Below are positions 45,987 to 57,943 of a stretch of DNA of 64,000 bases, one piece after another. Position numbers and translations under genes: made by a program. Source of the DNA: Orobanche coerulescens (lineage: Eukaryota > Streptophyta > Magnoliopsida > Lamiales > Orobanchaceae); contig CM065819.1 in NCBI GenBank assembly GCA_033398695.1, positions 9,287,501 to 9,351,500 of the forward strand, read 5' to 3'. Position 1 is the first letter of the stretch, and each line of letters opens with the position of its first letter. The notes beneath the pieces are model-generated. The model saw nothing but the letters and a program-made list of their open reading frames with translations. It had not been told where the DNA came from and ran no database searches.

Positions 45987-46995
45987 GGCGCTTCCTTTTT
46001 TATGCTTTTAGCTTACTTTCTTTGTAGTTTGTAGCTTTCTTTTGTAGCACTTAGGCCTTCGGGCGATCATGTACTCCGATTTTTCAAGTAATGAAATGAG
46101 CATTTGTCTTTCTGACTTATCACTTGAATGAATGGTTATTTTTAAGTCTTTGTTTGACTTTGTACAAATGTGTGAGGAGAGATCGTTGCGAGGGTAGTTC
46201 CAAATGAATTGATAAACTCATAAAGATAACTTTTTACAACAAATTCGATCGCTGCACTACATCTGAAAAAATGACGATCTCCGTATGTGGTTGAATAGCG
46301 ACGATCGTCGTGTAGGTATTCCGCACTCTTATTGCCCCTTGTTTTTATTCACTTAGTGTAAGGAAGGGGATGAAAATAATTCCTTGAGTGAGCGGTCTTC
46401 AACATTGCCGAGTCCTAGGGGACGGTCGTCCTTCTTGAGGAACCGTGCACGATCGCGGAGTTCGATGGACCGACTCCTTGATCATGTCTTGATGCGCGAA
46501 GACATTGAGTGTCTCGTGACTCACTTTATTATGAGGGTCCTCTGTTAGGCTGCGCCTCGCCTCGTATTTAAACGAAGGGCGTGCGGTCTCGGTCTAGAGG
46601 AGTCCTTGCGCGGGGCAGCGTCGGATGATTCAACTCTACGCCCGCGGCTTGTTTAGCTCTGCTTCCACCTCGGCCCACCATGAAGATGGCGAACCTCGAC
46701 GGTGTACGTTGAGACGGGGGTTGTGGCGCATCGCATTGTCCGGGTTCACCATGTTAGATGATGAACCTTTGAGGGCGAGCGATCGTGTCCACTAATTAAC
46801 TTTGGAGGGCCCACAGACTACGCCGGCCTCGTATTTAAACGAAGGGCGGGCGATCTTGGCCTAAAGGGACCTTGCATGGCCTAAGCAGTCGGTTCCATCG
46901 ACCACCAGGACCATGGCTGCACTCTTCCACCTCGGATCGTCATGTAGATGCCGACCTTCGACGGTGTACGTTGTGCGGGGGAGGCGATCTCATGC
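45987..46995 (-). other. Noncoding region of element III between gag remnant and antisense gene
   Basis: Contains two diverged copies of a ~270-bp unit (starting near 46557 and 46830 with CTCGTATTTAAACGAAGGGCG). The complement matches 62150-62480 of element I, where it follows integrase. No ORF. Confidence 0.7.
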
Positions 46996-46996
46996 C

Positions 46997-48743
46997 TTAG
47001 TCCATCATGTTAGATGGTGAACTGTAGATGGCGATCGAGTCATCCGGTTTCTTGAATAAGGAAGGAGATCGGGGAGACTTCCGAGGTCTCCTTTTCTTGA
47101 TTGAAGCATGTAGAGATGGTCGCCGAGGTTGATCTAGGGGTCGGCTCGTATGAGCTTTCCAGCCTGTTTTGTGTTCGACTCGGACGATCGTCCATAGAGG
47201 TAGGTAGGGATTTCGGCTAAACCAATAAGTCATCCCAACTTGCCCTCCTCGAACAATCTCCCGAGTCGTTTGAGGAGGTCGCGGCATTTGTTGGTCGTGG
47301 CGGGACTCTTATGGTAGGCACAATATTGTTTGTTGTCAAGATGACCGTGGTCCCTTATCGCCTTTGGTTTTGAGCTCTTCGTGCCCCTTGATGGCATAGA
47401 AAATATGTGCCGGAGTTACATTGAACGTATGGAGGAGATGGGCTTCCATGTCCTCGAAAGCCTTGAGATCTCCGGTGTCTTGGCGATCGCCTTCTTTGCT
47501 TTGGCGATCGCTATCTTCCGGACAAGAGGTGGCGTTTCCTCGTCTAAGCGGAGGGTGAGTAGCCTTTGCACGGCCAGAAGTTGGCGGCTTTAGCGCGGAA
47601 GATCGCATAAGTTGGGGAATATCCTTGGAGAGATGTCTAAACATGGGAGAGTGACCGGAATCCCCCATGGCGAATAGAGAGCGAGCTCGTCAGACGGAGT
47701 TCGCCGGTGAGGACGATTTCGTCCACTCGGTCAATGTAATTTGCGTCTGATTCGTCTTTCCCCTGCTTGATTTTTATCATGCGGTGGGGGCCTTCTGGTC
47801 TGGCGACCTTGCTGGCGAAGTATGACGTGAAGTCGTTCGCCAATTTCTTAAAAGATGTGATAGATCGCGGTGGTAGTGAGACGTACCATCTATGGTCCAG
47901 CTCGCCCAATGTTAACGGGAAGATCCGGCACTTGGTTGCATCAGATGCCCCACACCCAGTCATGTAAATTCGGAATTTACTCAGGTGGGTTTCGGGGTCC
48001 GATCTCCCCTCATACAGAGGTGTTTTGGGAGGAGCGATTGTTGTTTGTATGGGGGCAAGCTCGATGTGTACCGCGAGTGGCTCGGTCGGCCCGGCGATCT
48101 TTTTGCTGGTGCTTGCCCTAGTGTCCAAGAGTGCTCTCATCTCGTCGAGCTGGCGTTGTATGGCGGCCATCGCCGTGGCCTGATTGCTAGCGGCTCGGCG
48201 CTCGGAGCGGGAGCCGAGGCGATCGAGTACTGATCCCCTGGCGATCGGGGCGGGAGTCAGATGGCTGACCTGCGTTCGGCTGTGAGGCGGGTATGCCGAA
48301 GTCCTGGTGACGGATTCGGATTCCGTCTTTTCAAGGTTGGAGACTGAATGCCCCGGTCGCCCGGATGGGTCGCGTCCCAAACGATTGAATATAGATCCGT
48401 CCGGTCGTGCGAGAGCCTTTCCTCGCGAATTGGGGCTTTCTGACGATCGCTCGTTCAGTAGCCCGCTAAATTTCCGTTTTCCCATGCGGCGGATGATCGA
48501 GGGAGTTATTGCAGGCGACGCACATGCTCTCCGTCGCTCCTCCAGGATGGCCATAGCCTCCTCGATCTGTTCTTTGGTTTGGAACTGATCGAGTGAGAGG
48601 TTGGGGCCATCTCTCGGATGCGGGATCGAGAGTCTCGCGTTGCTGCGGCTTCCCCCTGTCGTTGGCTGGGGTTCGGATTGAACCGGGAAATGGTGTCCGG
48701 CGGTTCGGAGAGCAGCTTTCTTCGATGGACCGGCGGATGTCAT
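46997..48743 (-). pseudogene. gag: gag of element III, frameshifted
   Basis: Start at the complement of 48741-48743 (MTSAGPSKKAALRTAGHHF). The first 368 codons run to 47637. They include an Arg/Ser/Pro-rich N terminus, VLDRLGSRSERR, and the retrotransposon gag core (TPLYEGRSDPETHLSKFRIY through DANYIDRVDEI). The frame then shifts near 47650 into HSPMFRHLSKDIPQL (down to 47336). It shifts again near 47290-47335 into a C-terminal CAYHKSP..CRDLLKRLG segment, which ends at 46997. The Cys/His cluster (C-x2-H...C) replaces a classical CCHC knuckle. Gag would form the particle that packages the RNA. No protease or RT follows. Confidence 0.85.
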
Positions 48744-48872
48744 GATTCTGAAGGTTTTCTTTGAAGTGCAGTGAGTGTCACTTCAAGTATGTGCCCCGAG
48801 AACAGTGAGTGTTCTTCGGGACGGTAGAAATAAAAGTTTGAGGGTCAGGCGCCCCCTTCTTCTAGCGCCAAT
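48744..48872 (-). other. Element III leader with primer-binding site
   Basis: Complement of 48853-48872 reads ATTGGCGCTAGAAGAAGGGG, immediately after the 5' LTR; the rest is a short untranslated leader before gag. Confidence 0.85.
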
Positions 48873-50105
48873 TGTTGCTACCCAAAATATTATCCGGAGA
48901 TAGATATTGCTGGAATGGATGGGATAGCAAACAAATGCAAGAGCACTTCCGTGAGAAAGATAAATAACACAAGATTTGCCGGGGTTGTTAGTCCCGGGCT
49001 TGAATGCTCTCGCGAGATATTACTAATACCGATATTCGGGGATACAAGTACTAATGTAAGAATACAATTACAATGAGTGTAAAGTTTCTTGTTATCTTAG
49101 CTAGTGAGCGTGTAGATTGCCGGAAGAACCAGATTTGATGCTCTGTGAGTTCTTGTAACAATGGTGATGAACAGTCGCGGCGGTGAGAGATCGACCGCCT
49201 CTCGCGGCGAGTATTTAGCTGGATGTTTGGGCTTCTGGGCTTATGAATCCCTTGGAATCTGTCTAGTGGAGACTTGCTGCTTCTGCCGATCGTCTTCTGG
49301 ACGAGAGATTTGGAGAGAGAAGTCCTGAGATGGATTCCGGTGAGATAGCCGGGAGCTTGACGATATGTATGTTCTTCAGTGTTTCCGTGAATGTATCGGA
49401 ATGTGAGAGAATGTGAACCTTTGGTGGAATGTATTTCGGACGTAAGTCAAATGAATTCCCAACCGTAGGTTGAATGTGAGAGAATGTGAACTGTAGGTTC
49501 AGTCAATTTCCAACCTTTTTCCAGTAGGAGGAAGTTCTCTATTTATAGGGCTTGGATACGCCGGGCGATCGCCTTTTATGCAAGATATTTATCGGGCGAT
49601 CGTCTTTCAGCACATGGGCCTGTCCCCTCAAAGTCTGCAGGAGTTGCTGGCAGTCAACTGTGCGGTCCAGTGGGGAGCTTACACGCGTCCTGAGTTGCTG
49701 ACACGGGTGGTCCTACTAATAACTTTCGGCGCGCATGCTGGTAGGTGAGGTAGGTGGCAGGCTGTGGTCAAAGGTCTTGTCTGTCAGCTAAAGATCTTGT
49801 CTGCTACGAAGATCTTGTCAGCGCCTTTGGTGGATCTGCACGTGGGTGCTTTCCTGAGATCCAGTCCTTGATGACTTTGATGGGCGATCGTCTCTGCTCG
49901 GGGCGCAGGTCGATTGCCCTTAGCTGGTTAGTAGAGTAGATCGCCAGCTGCCAAAGGGCGATCGCCTTGGGAGTCGATCGCTAGGTAACTGATGGTGGTT
50001 TGATATCTTCGACTTGGCGAGCTAACCATAGTTTGACTGGAGTTGACTAGGTCGCTCGGCCTTATTGTCGATCGCCTGTCGGGATGAATAAATTGTGACA
50101 CAACA
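48873..50105 (-). repeat. 5' LTR of element III (1233 bp)
   Basis: Near-identical to 41617-42842 overall. A block of clustered small differences lies at about 49640-49950 versus 42385-42690. Confidence 0.92.
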
Positions 50106-50110
50106 ACAAC

Positions 50111-52716
50111 GAACAAAAATCAATACGATTGACCAACCCAACGGTTCATCAATCAAAACGCGAGCCAAACGCTGAACAAATACGGAATTCCACCGCCCAA
50201 GGCTTGGAAGATCGAAACGAGACTAATCTCGAACTTAAGGGAATTACGAAGGAGTCTGAACGTTCAACAATCACGAAACGAGATCAACAAAAACCGATCA
50301 ATCAAACGATCGAACCACAACGATCGAGACAACAAAAATCGAACAATCACGTTCGAATCACGAAGAACAATAAAATTCAAACAACAACTCCAAGGTTCAC
50401 ATCTCGACTCGAGACAATATATGATCTGGTGAAAACAACATGTGCCTTCACATAAGATCCACAGGAAAGGGAATAGAAATTGAAAAATTACAACAACAAA
50501 CGAGTTATTCAGAAACAATACCACGCTCGTTTGATCAACAAAAGCAAGAGGCAGGACAAGCTCATAAATTGTAAACGAACATAAACTAGTTGTGAGTCGA
50601 AAATCTGAAGTTCAAAATCCGATCCACTTGAATAAAAGAACTAATAGAACCGAAAGATGTTACTTAGAACAAGGTTCACAAGAATCGAACCGGACTCGGA
50701 AATGTCACGGCGATAACGGATCGACCCAAAACAAGATCACGGCTCGTTCGAGCAGCGAAACCGAAATACAGAACAAGTCCAGAAAGTATCAACAAACACG
50801 ACCGAGTCGATAGACCTGAGAAAGAGGAAATACAGAAGTTAAAACGATACGGGCATTACATTCGACCTCTTATAAAAGAAATGTCGTTCCCGCAACTCAC
50901 AACAACTGGAGTAAGGTGACAACATAAAAAGCAAACGACAGAAACATCTCCCATGGGCCTCTCAGAGCCGAGCCTCATATCTGTACTGAAGTTCGCGCCC
51001 CGAAAGACTCGGAACCCAACTCGCAAAACTGGATCCTGTGACGAGAAAAATAATTGGTACGTGCATGCCCCCAGCACACCACGGTTGAAACACCTCGGCT
51101 CGGCATACCGAAAATACAACTGCTAGGTACAATGGAATATAACGTCGCAAAACAACAAACCGGAGATGCCAACTTGGCACAACAAAGAATCATAACATAT
51201 ATCATATACAACGATTACCATCGTAAAATAATACACACAAACACTACAGCAACGACGTTATCGTTCGGCGACCTTAACGGCCCGAACAATAACTAGCACA
51301 CAATTACAAACATCATGAAACAATCACACATGTACACAAACGTACAAACCCAAGCTTTAACAGCTCACACAGGTGCGATAACACGCAAGCCACCACGAAA
51401 TGACAACATTAAAATCGTCATCACACCTCCCACAAAGGGCTAACAAAACATATGCGTGGCGAACGACTCAACGTTCACCACCAATTCAATCACAATTCGG
51501 AGGGCTAACACCCTAACAACAATACCAACATCATACACACCTTCTCCGACCACAAGCAGGAAATGATGGGTTTTTTTTTAAAAAAAAACGAAAACCACCT
51601 TTTGAAAATAATTTAGGAAAAACACCGGTTTATCTTGAGTATCACGTTTCAAAAAAAAAATACAAACGGGAAACATCGTTATCGAGACTTTGGAGAACCA
51701 TTTCGCATTTGATAAAAATGAGGACACTTTCTTTTCGTGAAAAACTTTCGGAAATATTCGACCCTCGGGTCTAAGTAAAAGTGTTTCTAAAACATTGGAA
51801 ATATCTCAAAACATTTTGGTCCTCGAGGTAGAAGAATTTTGAAACATATTGTGGCACCTTGGATGTACCACGAGAAACTAATTCATTTTAAACGTACGTC
51901 TCGAAATTTATTTCTAGGATACTCAAGGTTTTCAAAGATAATTCAATGGGCTAGAATGCCCAAAAATCTCAGGTAATTACCCAGAACATTATAGCGATGT
52001 GGGTCCCGCGCCGAAACCCACCAGGATAAAAACCATTTACAAAATACTAAATACCGTCATGAGAATTTCGCCAAAACGATCAAGGCCATAACGCCAAAAC
52101 CTCGGTTAAGGGAATCGATTTTCAAAATAAAACTCAGTCGGTAAAATACCGAAAGCCATTACAAAAGAACTCACGCAGCGGAAAAAAAAATACAGTCCCA
52201 CATGCACAATCCAATTGAATACGTCTCATAGCATCTAGTTTAAACATATAACAAAACCATTCCTCGGAGTTTCTCACGAACTCAATCGTCGATACCTTAT
52301 TCGAAACCCAACAAGGTTCTCAATTTTCACACCATACCACCCCTCAAAGTGGTTCAAAGGTAAAACAACAATAGGCCCAGTTTTATACATATACTATATG
52401 TCACACGTATTAAATACAACTATATTCACAACACCGTGCAAATAAAATTATGCACCGCAATTAACTCATTTATATACAATCATGATACACAGGTACTTCG
52501 CATAAAAGAGGAGACTTACGTCCACAGGCCGCACGGAGATGACGGTCTCCCACGATACTAATCTCATCCGACAACATATCCGACACGTTGTGACTACGCA
52601 CAACTCAACTTGTCACCTGACGACTCGAACGACAAGACAACACATTACTCGACAAACCACGACTCGACTCGACCCGACAGCCTAGGTTTCCGCAACCTAA
52701 GCTCTGATACCATAAT
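50111..52716 (-). mobile_element. G/H internal region, remainder, noncoding
   Basis: Reverse-oriented relative of the A-C and D-F internal regions. The primer site is the complement of 52701-52712 (TGGTATCAGAGC). Around 50850-50890 a degenerate TTACATTCGACCTC..ATGTCGTTCCCG block looks like an old polypurine-tract/LTR junction. No gag-pol ORFs. Confidence 0.82.
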
Positions 52717-55189
52717 TGTAACATCCCCAAAACCATATGGGAATATTACACGCCGTAGACCCTTTCCACAAGGATCTACCAGGCTAAACATCCGTAAACA
52801 ACCAAATGCTTGCCACTGTGGTCAAACAATAAAATGATACAGACCGATGTGGTCACTTACACGTGAATACACAGACCGATGAGGTCACACAACCCAATCG
52901 ATAAAACTGACTTAAATACCATTACCCACACAGGGGTTGAAATACAATACAACGGAAGACTGAAATCAACTCTGACAACACAACAAAAATCAAAATAACT
53001 CTCGACTCATGATTAGTATCGTAGCTCGTCATCCTCTTGTGCCAATCTCGTGATCGCCTCCGAATCTGCATGTACCGACGCAAACAGACATCCACCCCCG
53101 ATTACTCGGGGTTAGTAAACTCCACCGTTTTACTAGTGCAAGTATCAAACCATACGAAATGTAACAAGCAAATAGCAACTACGAATTTAATACGGAAATC
53201 AATTATCAAAATGTTCCCGAGAAGCTTTAGAATTTCGAACTCAAATAAGAGTTAGTTGAAAAGGAACACATCATCTCGGGGATTTTTAAAGCAGAAATTC
53301 TTTTGGACCTCGAGTCCCAATTTACAAAACCTTTTCGTAAACATTAAGGGCCTTAACCCAAAACTTGTTTCATAATTCAACAGTTTACAATACCGGAAAC
53401 ATTTCCATAAATCTCGTGGGGCTCGGCCCAACATTCTTTCTTAAAACTTTTCCTTTAAAAACTTTGATTTAAAAGTATCATGCTCATGACACCGTGATCC
53501 ACTGTCACGTGTCTCCGTAGGTTCAACAACCCGCACGGACTACATCACCCACAATTAAACAAACATAATCAATTCCGACACCGTGATCCACTGTCACGTG
53601 TCTCCGTAGGTTCAACAACCCACACGGACTATTAACCAAACATAACCAATCCTGACACCGTGATCCACTGTCACGTGTCTCCGTAGTCATAACAACCCAC
53701 ACGGACTATATCAATCACAACAATCACACACACAGTCCTGACACCGTAGTCCACTGCCACGTGTCACCGTAAGCCCCGTCGAGCTCACCCGGTTGGACGC
53801 ACTGTGTCCGAAACTCATGGTCCACTGCCATGCGTTATCGTACGCCTCGTCAGACCAGCACGATTGGACCTCAGTACCTCACTAAGTTCTGATCCCGTAG
53901 TCCACTGCCACGAATCCTCGTAGGTCCCGTCGAACCAACACGAGTGAACTTAGCGGTCACACACATATTCACATTCACATTACATACAACAATGAGCACA
54001 ATTAATCAATCACCTTGATCACCACAAAATCGTACATTGCACGCACATAACACAACCTCGACACTCGCAACAACTATCATCAATCAACGACATTTAACCA
54101 ACATAACACACATTCGGTACACAATACATTGAACAACCACGTGTACAACCATCTCATATGTACATCACAATCCTGCACAAATGGCACAACGCCTAACACG
54201 GATACCAATATATCACTATTATCACAAAGCCTTCAAATTTCGGAAAACACAACCTACTCAAACGGAACATATTTACGGAGGCAAGCAAAATCATCATACA
54301 TATCATACGTAATTACTAGTCACAAGATACAAGTCGTATAATAAGATACTTGCCTTAATAACCGCTACTAAATGCTCCGAAGAACACGGTTCGATCGGGA
54401 AGCTCGGACCCCGAAGAAGACAACGAACGGAAGGGTTCCGACTCGAGTTCTTCACAAGAATTCGACCCTAACAAAATATAATCAATAAATCATCGATCAT
54501 ACAAGGAAGAATAATCGTAGAACGCCCGAAAACCCCTCTATGACATTTTATCGGACACCTTCAAGGCGTCGATCAAGAACTCGACCAAAACAACGAATCG
54601 ATACGATCCAACCATGGAATAACAAGGGAAATGATATAATACATCTAAATATTCATCAATACATCATAATCCTAAGTTAAATCGGATTAATCGGACGAAA
54701 ACAACCAAAACACCCAAATTTCCCAAAACTAGATTTCTAGGAAATCTGACCTGATTCGGTAGATCGGAGGATGTTATAGGACGGATGATTGATGATATGA
54801 AACTCAAAACTTCATGGATTAATTGTATAACAACATCCTTCCATGATTCCAACACCTCCAGCCGCGGAAGAGAAGGAAAACCGAGTGAAATGGTCAAGAA
54901 AACGCCAGCCTTAAATGAGCCGATCACGTCGTTACGACGTAATCCGTCCATGGCTTACGACGTAATCGGATATGGCCGAACGCATCACTGGAAATGCCGG
55001 AAGCGTTACGTACGCACGGCGTGGCCTTACGTGCGTAATCGCCTTACGACGAATCACCGATCACTACCGCACGTTACTCGGCCAGGGCTGGCCTGGCCCG
55101 AGCATGCCCGGCCATGACTCGGCCGGGACCAACTCCGACGGCCCGAACGACCCCGAAACCCGAACCTGAGTACGAATCGAAGATACGGT
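52717..55189 (-). repeat. LTR H (5' LTR of G/H), cut by element I
   Basis: Matches LTR G. It keeps the uninterrupted sequence at 54611-54630 (ATGGAATAACAAGG) where LTR G carries array D-F. Tandem units at about 53485-53950. It stops at ATACGGT where element I begins; the remaining ~450 bp should lie beyond the window. Confidence 0.9.
54616..54620. other. Empty target site of array D-F
   Basis: Single GGAAT in LTR H at the exact position duplicated around array D-F in LTR G. Confidence 0.9.
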
Positions 55190-56125
55190 TGTTGTGCGGC
55201 ATTTAAACACGCCTCGAAGGCAATCTTCATAGCAGTCGGGAAGTCTACCATGAGAGATATGCTCGGGGCAAACACCCTGAACTCGGCACCCACGGCGATC
55301 GCCTTTTGTTGATTGGCGATCGTCTTTTGTTGATTGGCGGTCGTCTCGTGCCGTGTATTAATCCAACATCCGTCAAAAGTCATCAAAGCGCAAATCTCGG
55401 GCTGGGACCCGCGTGCAGATCTCAAAAGGTGTTGAAAGACAAGATCGGTGCCCACAGCCTGCCACCTACTTCACCTACCAACAGGGCCGCAGACCTGCGA
55501 AAAGTACTGACAGACAAGACCGGTGCTCACAGTCTGTCACCTACTTCACCTACCAACAGTACCGCCGAAAAGGTGGGTGACAGCGGCTGAGGGCGCATGC
55601 GAGTTCCCGTCGACTGCATAACCGATCACAAGAATAACCGCGGAGTTTACGGGAAATGCCCCCCGCGACGAGTCGTTGGGCCGTGTTATTATATTTTAAA
55701 TAACGACGATCGGTGCGATCGCAGAGGGCCCCCAGAACTTGGTCTGCTATAAATAGAAGGTCCATAACACGAATAAGGACTTGAAACACACAGCAAACAA
55801 GAGAGAGAAAAGAGAAAGACATTCTCACACATAGAACATCCATAGCAAGAATTCACAGAACTCCATATCTGATTCTTCCGGCATTCTATACGCTCCACAG
55901 CTTAGAAAACTAGAATTCTTTACACACTTTGTGATAGATTCTAACGTTAATATTTGTACTCAACAGTATACTTATTAATAAAATCTCGCGAGAGCATTCA
56001 AGCCCGGGATTAACAACCCCGGCAAATCTTGTGTCATTTAAATTCTCACGGACGTGCTCCCACACTTGTTGGTTACTCGATCATTCCAGCAACACTATCT
56101 TCGGATAATATTTTGGGTAACAACA
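55190..56125 (+). repeat. 5' LTR of element I (936 bp)
   Basis: Starts TGTTGTGCGGC, ends TTTTGGGTAACAACA. GCGATCG and GCGGTCG motifs lie at 55290-55350 and near 55700-55725; TATAAATAG is at 55748-55756. It shares its last ~20 bp with element III LTRs but differs elsewhere, so it is a related family. Confidence 0.85.
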
Positions 56126-56145
56126 ATTGGCGCTAGAAGAAGGGG
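56126..56145 (+). other. Primer-binding site of element I
   Basis: ATTGGCGCTAGAAGAAGGGG directly follows the LTR and is identical to that of element III. Confidence 0.88.
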
Positions 56146-56254
56146 CATTGACCTTCACTTTTATTCCGATCGTCTCGTAGAACACTCATTGTTCTCCGGA
56201 CTCACACTTGAAGAAACACTCACTGTTCTTCAAAAGAAACAAACCTCCAGAAAA

Positions 56255-57905
56255 ATGACGTCTGCTACAACTTCCAAGAGAGCCACCCTGAGATCCGTCG
56301 GAAATATCATTCCGACACGGACAGAATCCCAGCCGCGATGTAGGCGATCGCGCGACGCTAGATCTCACTCCCGCCCCAAGGGACGGCCCTAGTCTCTCAC
56401 TCGATCGGGCCTGCATCAGGAGCAGTTGAGGAGGCCATGGCCGTCCTCGGGGAGCGACGGATTGCATGCGACTCGCCCACCATCACTCCGTCAACCATCC
56501 GCCGAGCGGCAAGCGGAAGCTCAAGGGGATATATGTTGAAAAATCAACGAAAACCCAGAGCCGCAGTCAAAGGCTCTCGTTAGGCGGGACGACTCCGTCT
56601 TCACCGCCAGGAGTGATCCTCGTGGCGACCCGGACGGTCGGGCCCGAGTCGGGAGGCATCGGAGTCCGAATCCTTCACCAGAGTTCGGCATATCCGACTC
56701 CCGGAAGACAGGCCGGTCGACAGTCCCCACTCGCCAGAGAAATGAGTCTGCGGGCAGAGAACTCGTCATCCACCATGGGGCAGGGATCGGTACATGATCG
56801 CCTCGGCTCGCGCTCCGTAGCCAATCGCCGAGCTGTCGAGGCCACGGCGATGGCCGCAATGCAACCGGCTCGACGAAATGAAGGCGCTACTAGACATCGG
56901 GCGGGCGCCAGAGATCGATCTCTGACCAAGTGAACCACTCGCGTCCAGATCGAGCTCGCCCGGTTCAACCAACAATCGCTCCCCACGTACACCTCTATAT
57001 GAGGGAAGATCGACCCGGAGACCCACTTGAGCAAATTCCGGATCTACATGACCGGATGCGGAGCATCGATGCGACGAAGTGTCGGACGCCTCGCTAACTC
57101 GGGCGACCTCGCCACAGTGGTACATCTCACCGCTCCTCGCTCAATCAATTGCTTCGAGAAGTTGGCGAACGACTTTACGTCGTACTCGCCGCCAAAGTCG
57201 CCGCTCAAGGCCCCCACCGCATGATGAAAATCAAGCGGGGAAGGACGAGCGATGCAGATTACATCGACCGGGTGGACGAGATAGTCCTCACCGGTGAACC
57301 CATTAGCGACGAGCTCGCCTCTATTCATCTGGGGATTCTACGGCCACTCACCCATGTTCGGGCATCTCACAAAGGATATCCCCGACCTACTCGGTCTTCC
57401 GCGCCGAGCCGCCGATTTCCCGGCTGTGCAGAGGATGCTCTCCTCCGTTTAGATGAGGAACCCACCGAGAGGGGAGGATGCCATCCCATGTTCGTAAGAA
57501 GGCGGTCGCCAAGCCCAGAAAGGCGGTCGCAAAGCCGCCTGGCTAATTCAAAGCTTTCGGTGATGTAGAGGTTCACCTCCTCCACAACCTCAACTTGTCT
57601 CCAGCCCACATCTTCAACGCAATTAAGGGGCGGGAGTGGCTTTCCAAACCGAAGCCAATAAGGGACCACGGTCATCTAGACCGTAGCAAATTCTGTGCCT
57701 ATCACAAAAGTCCCGCCACAAGACTACCAATGCCGCGACCTCCTCAGGCAACTCTAGCGACTGTTCGAAGAAGGCAAATTAGACAACCTGGTCACCAAGC
57801 CAGAACCTCGACCAGAGAGGACCGGAGGGCGCGAGCGCCGTCAAATCGAAAGGACGCCTCCCAATCCGTTCGCCAGGATCGAACACGAGCCAGAGCATTC
57901 CGATG
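56255..57905 (+). pseudogene. gag: gag of element I, broken by several frameshifts
   Basis: ATG 56255 (MTSATTSKRATLRSVGNIIP) parallels element III gag. Pieces in different frames follow: SVHDRLGSRSVANRR (near 56787), LSKFRIYMTGCGAS (near 57027), DADYIDRVDEIVLTGEP (near 57250), and SPAHIFNAIKG with CAYHKSPATRLP (57595-57735). Together they cover the same gag core and C-terminal Cys/His segment as element III. Confidence 0.8.
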
Positions 57906-57943
57906 AATCAATTCCTCCGATCAACCCTGGCGGTCGGATTAAT

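Larger units (their letters stand above)
41617..50105 (-). mobile_element. Element III: Tat/Ogre-type retrotransposon lacking pol, with antisense gene
   Basis: 8489 bp, LTRs 41617-42842 and 48873-50105, flanked by ACAAC. On the minus strand: 5' LTR, primer site ATTGGCGCTAGAAGAAGGGG (complement of 48853-48872), gag, then directly a 3' noncoding region and the antisense gene, polypurine tract (complement of 42843-42855) and 3' LTR. Protease, RT, RNase H and integrase are absent. Comparison with element I places a multi-kilobase deletion near 47000. A non-autonomous element that keeps only gag and the antisense gene. Confidence 0.9.
23341..55189 (-). mobile_element. Element G/H: minus-strand noncoding Tekay-like retrotransposon carrying nested insertions
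   Basis: Its 3' LTR (G) is at 23341-25251 plus 40327-41337, its internal region at 41338-41616 plus 50111-52716, and its 5' LTR (H) at 52717-55189. It is interrupted by array D-F (in LTR G), element III (internal) and element I (in LTR H). The primer site TGGTATCAGAGC (complement of 52701-52712) and polypurine tract (complement of 41338-41350) fix the orientation. About 2.9 kb of internal sequence has no gag-pol. Confidence 0.88.
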
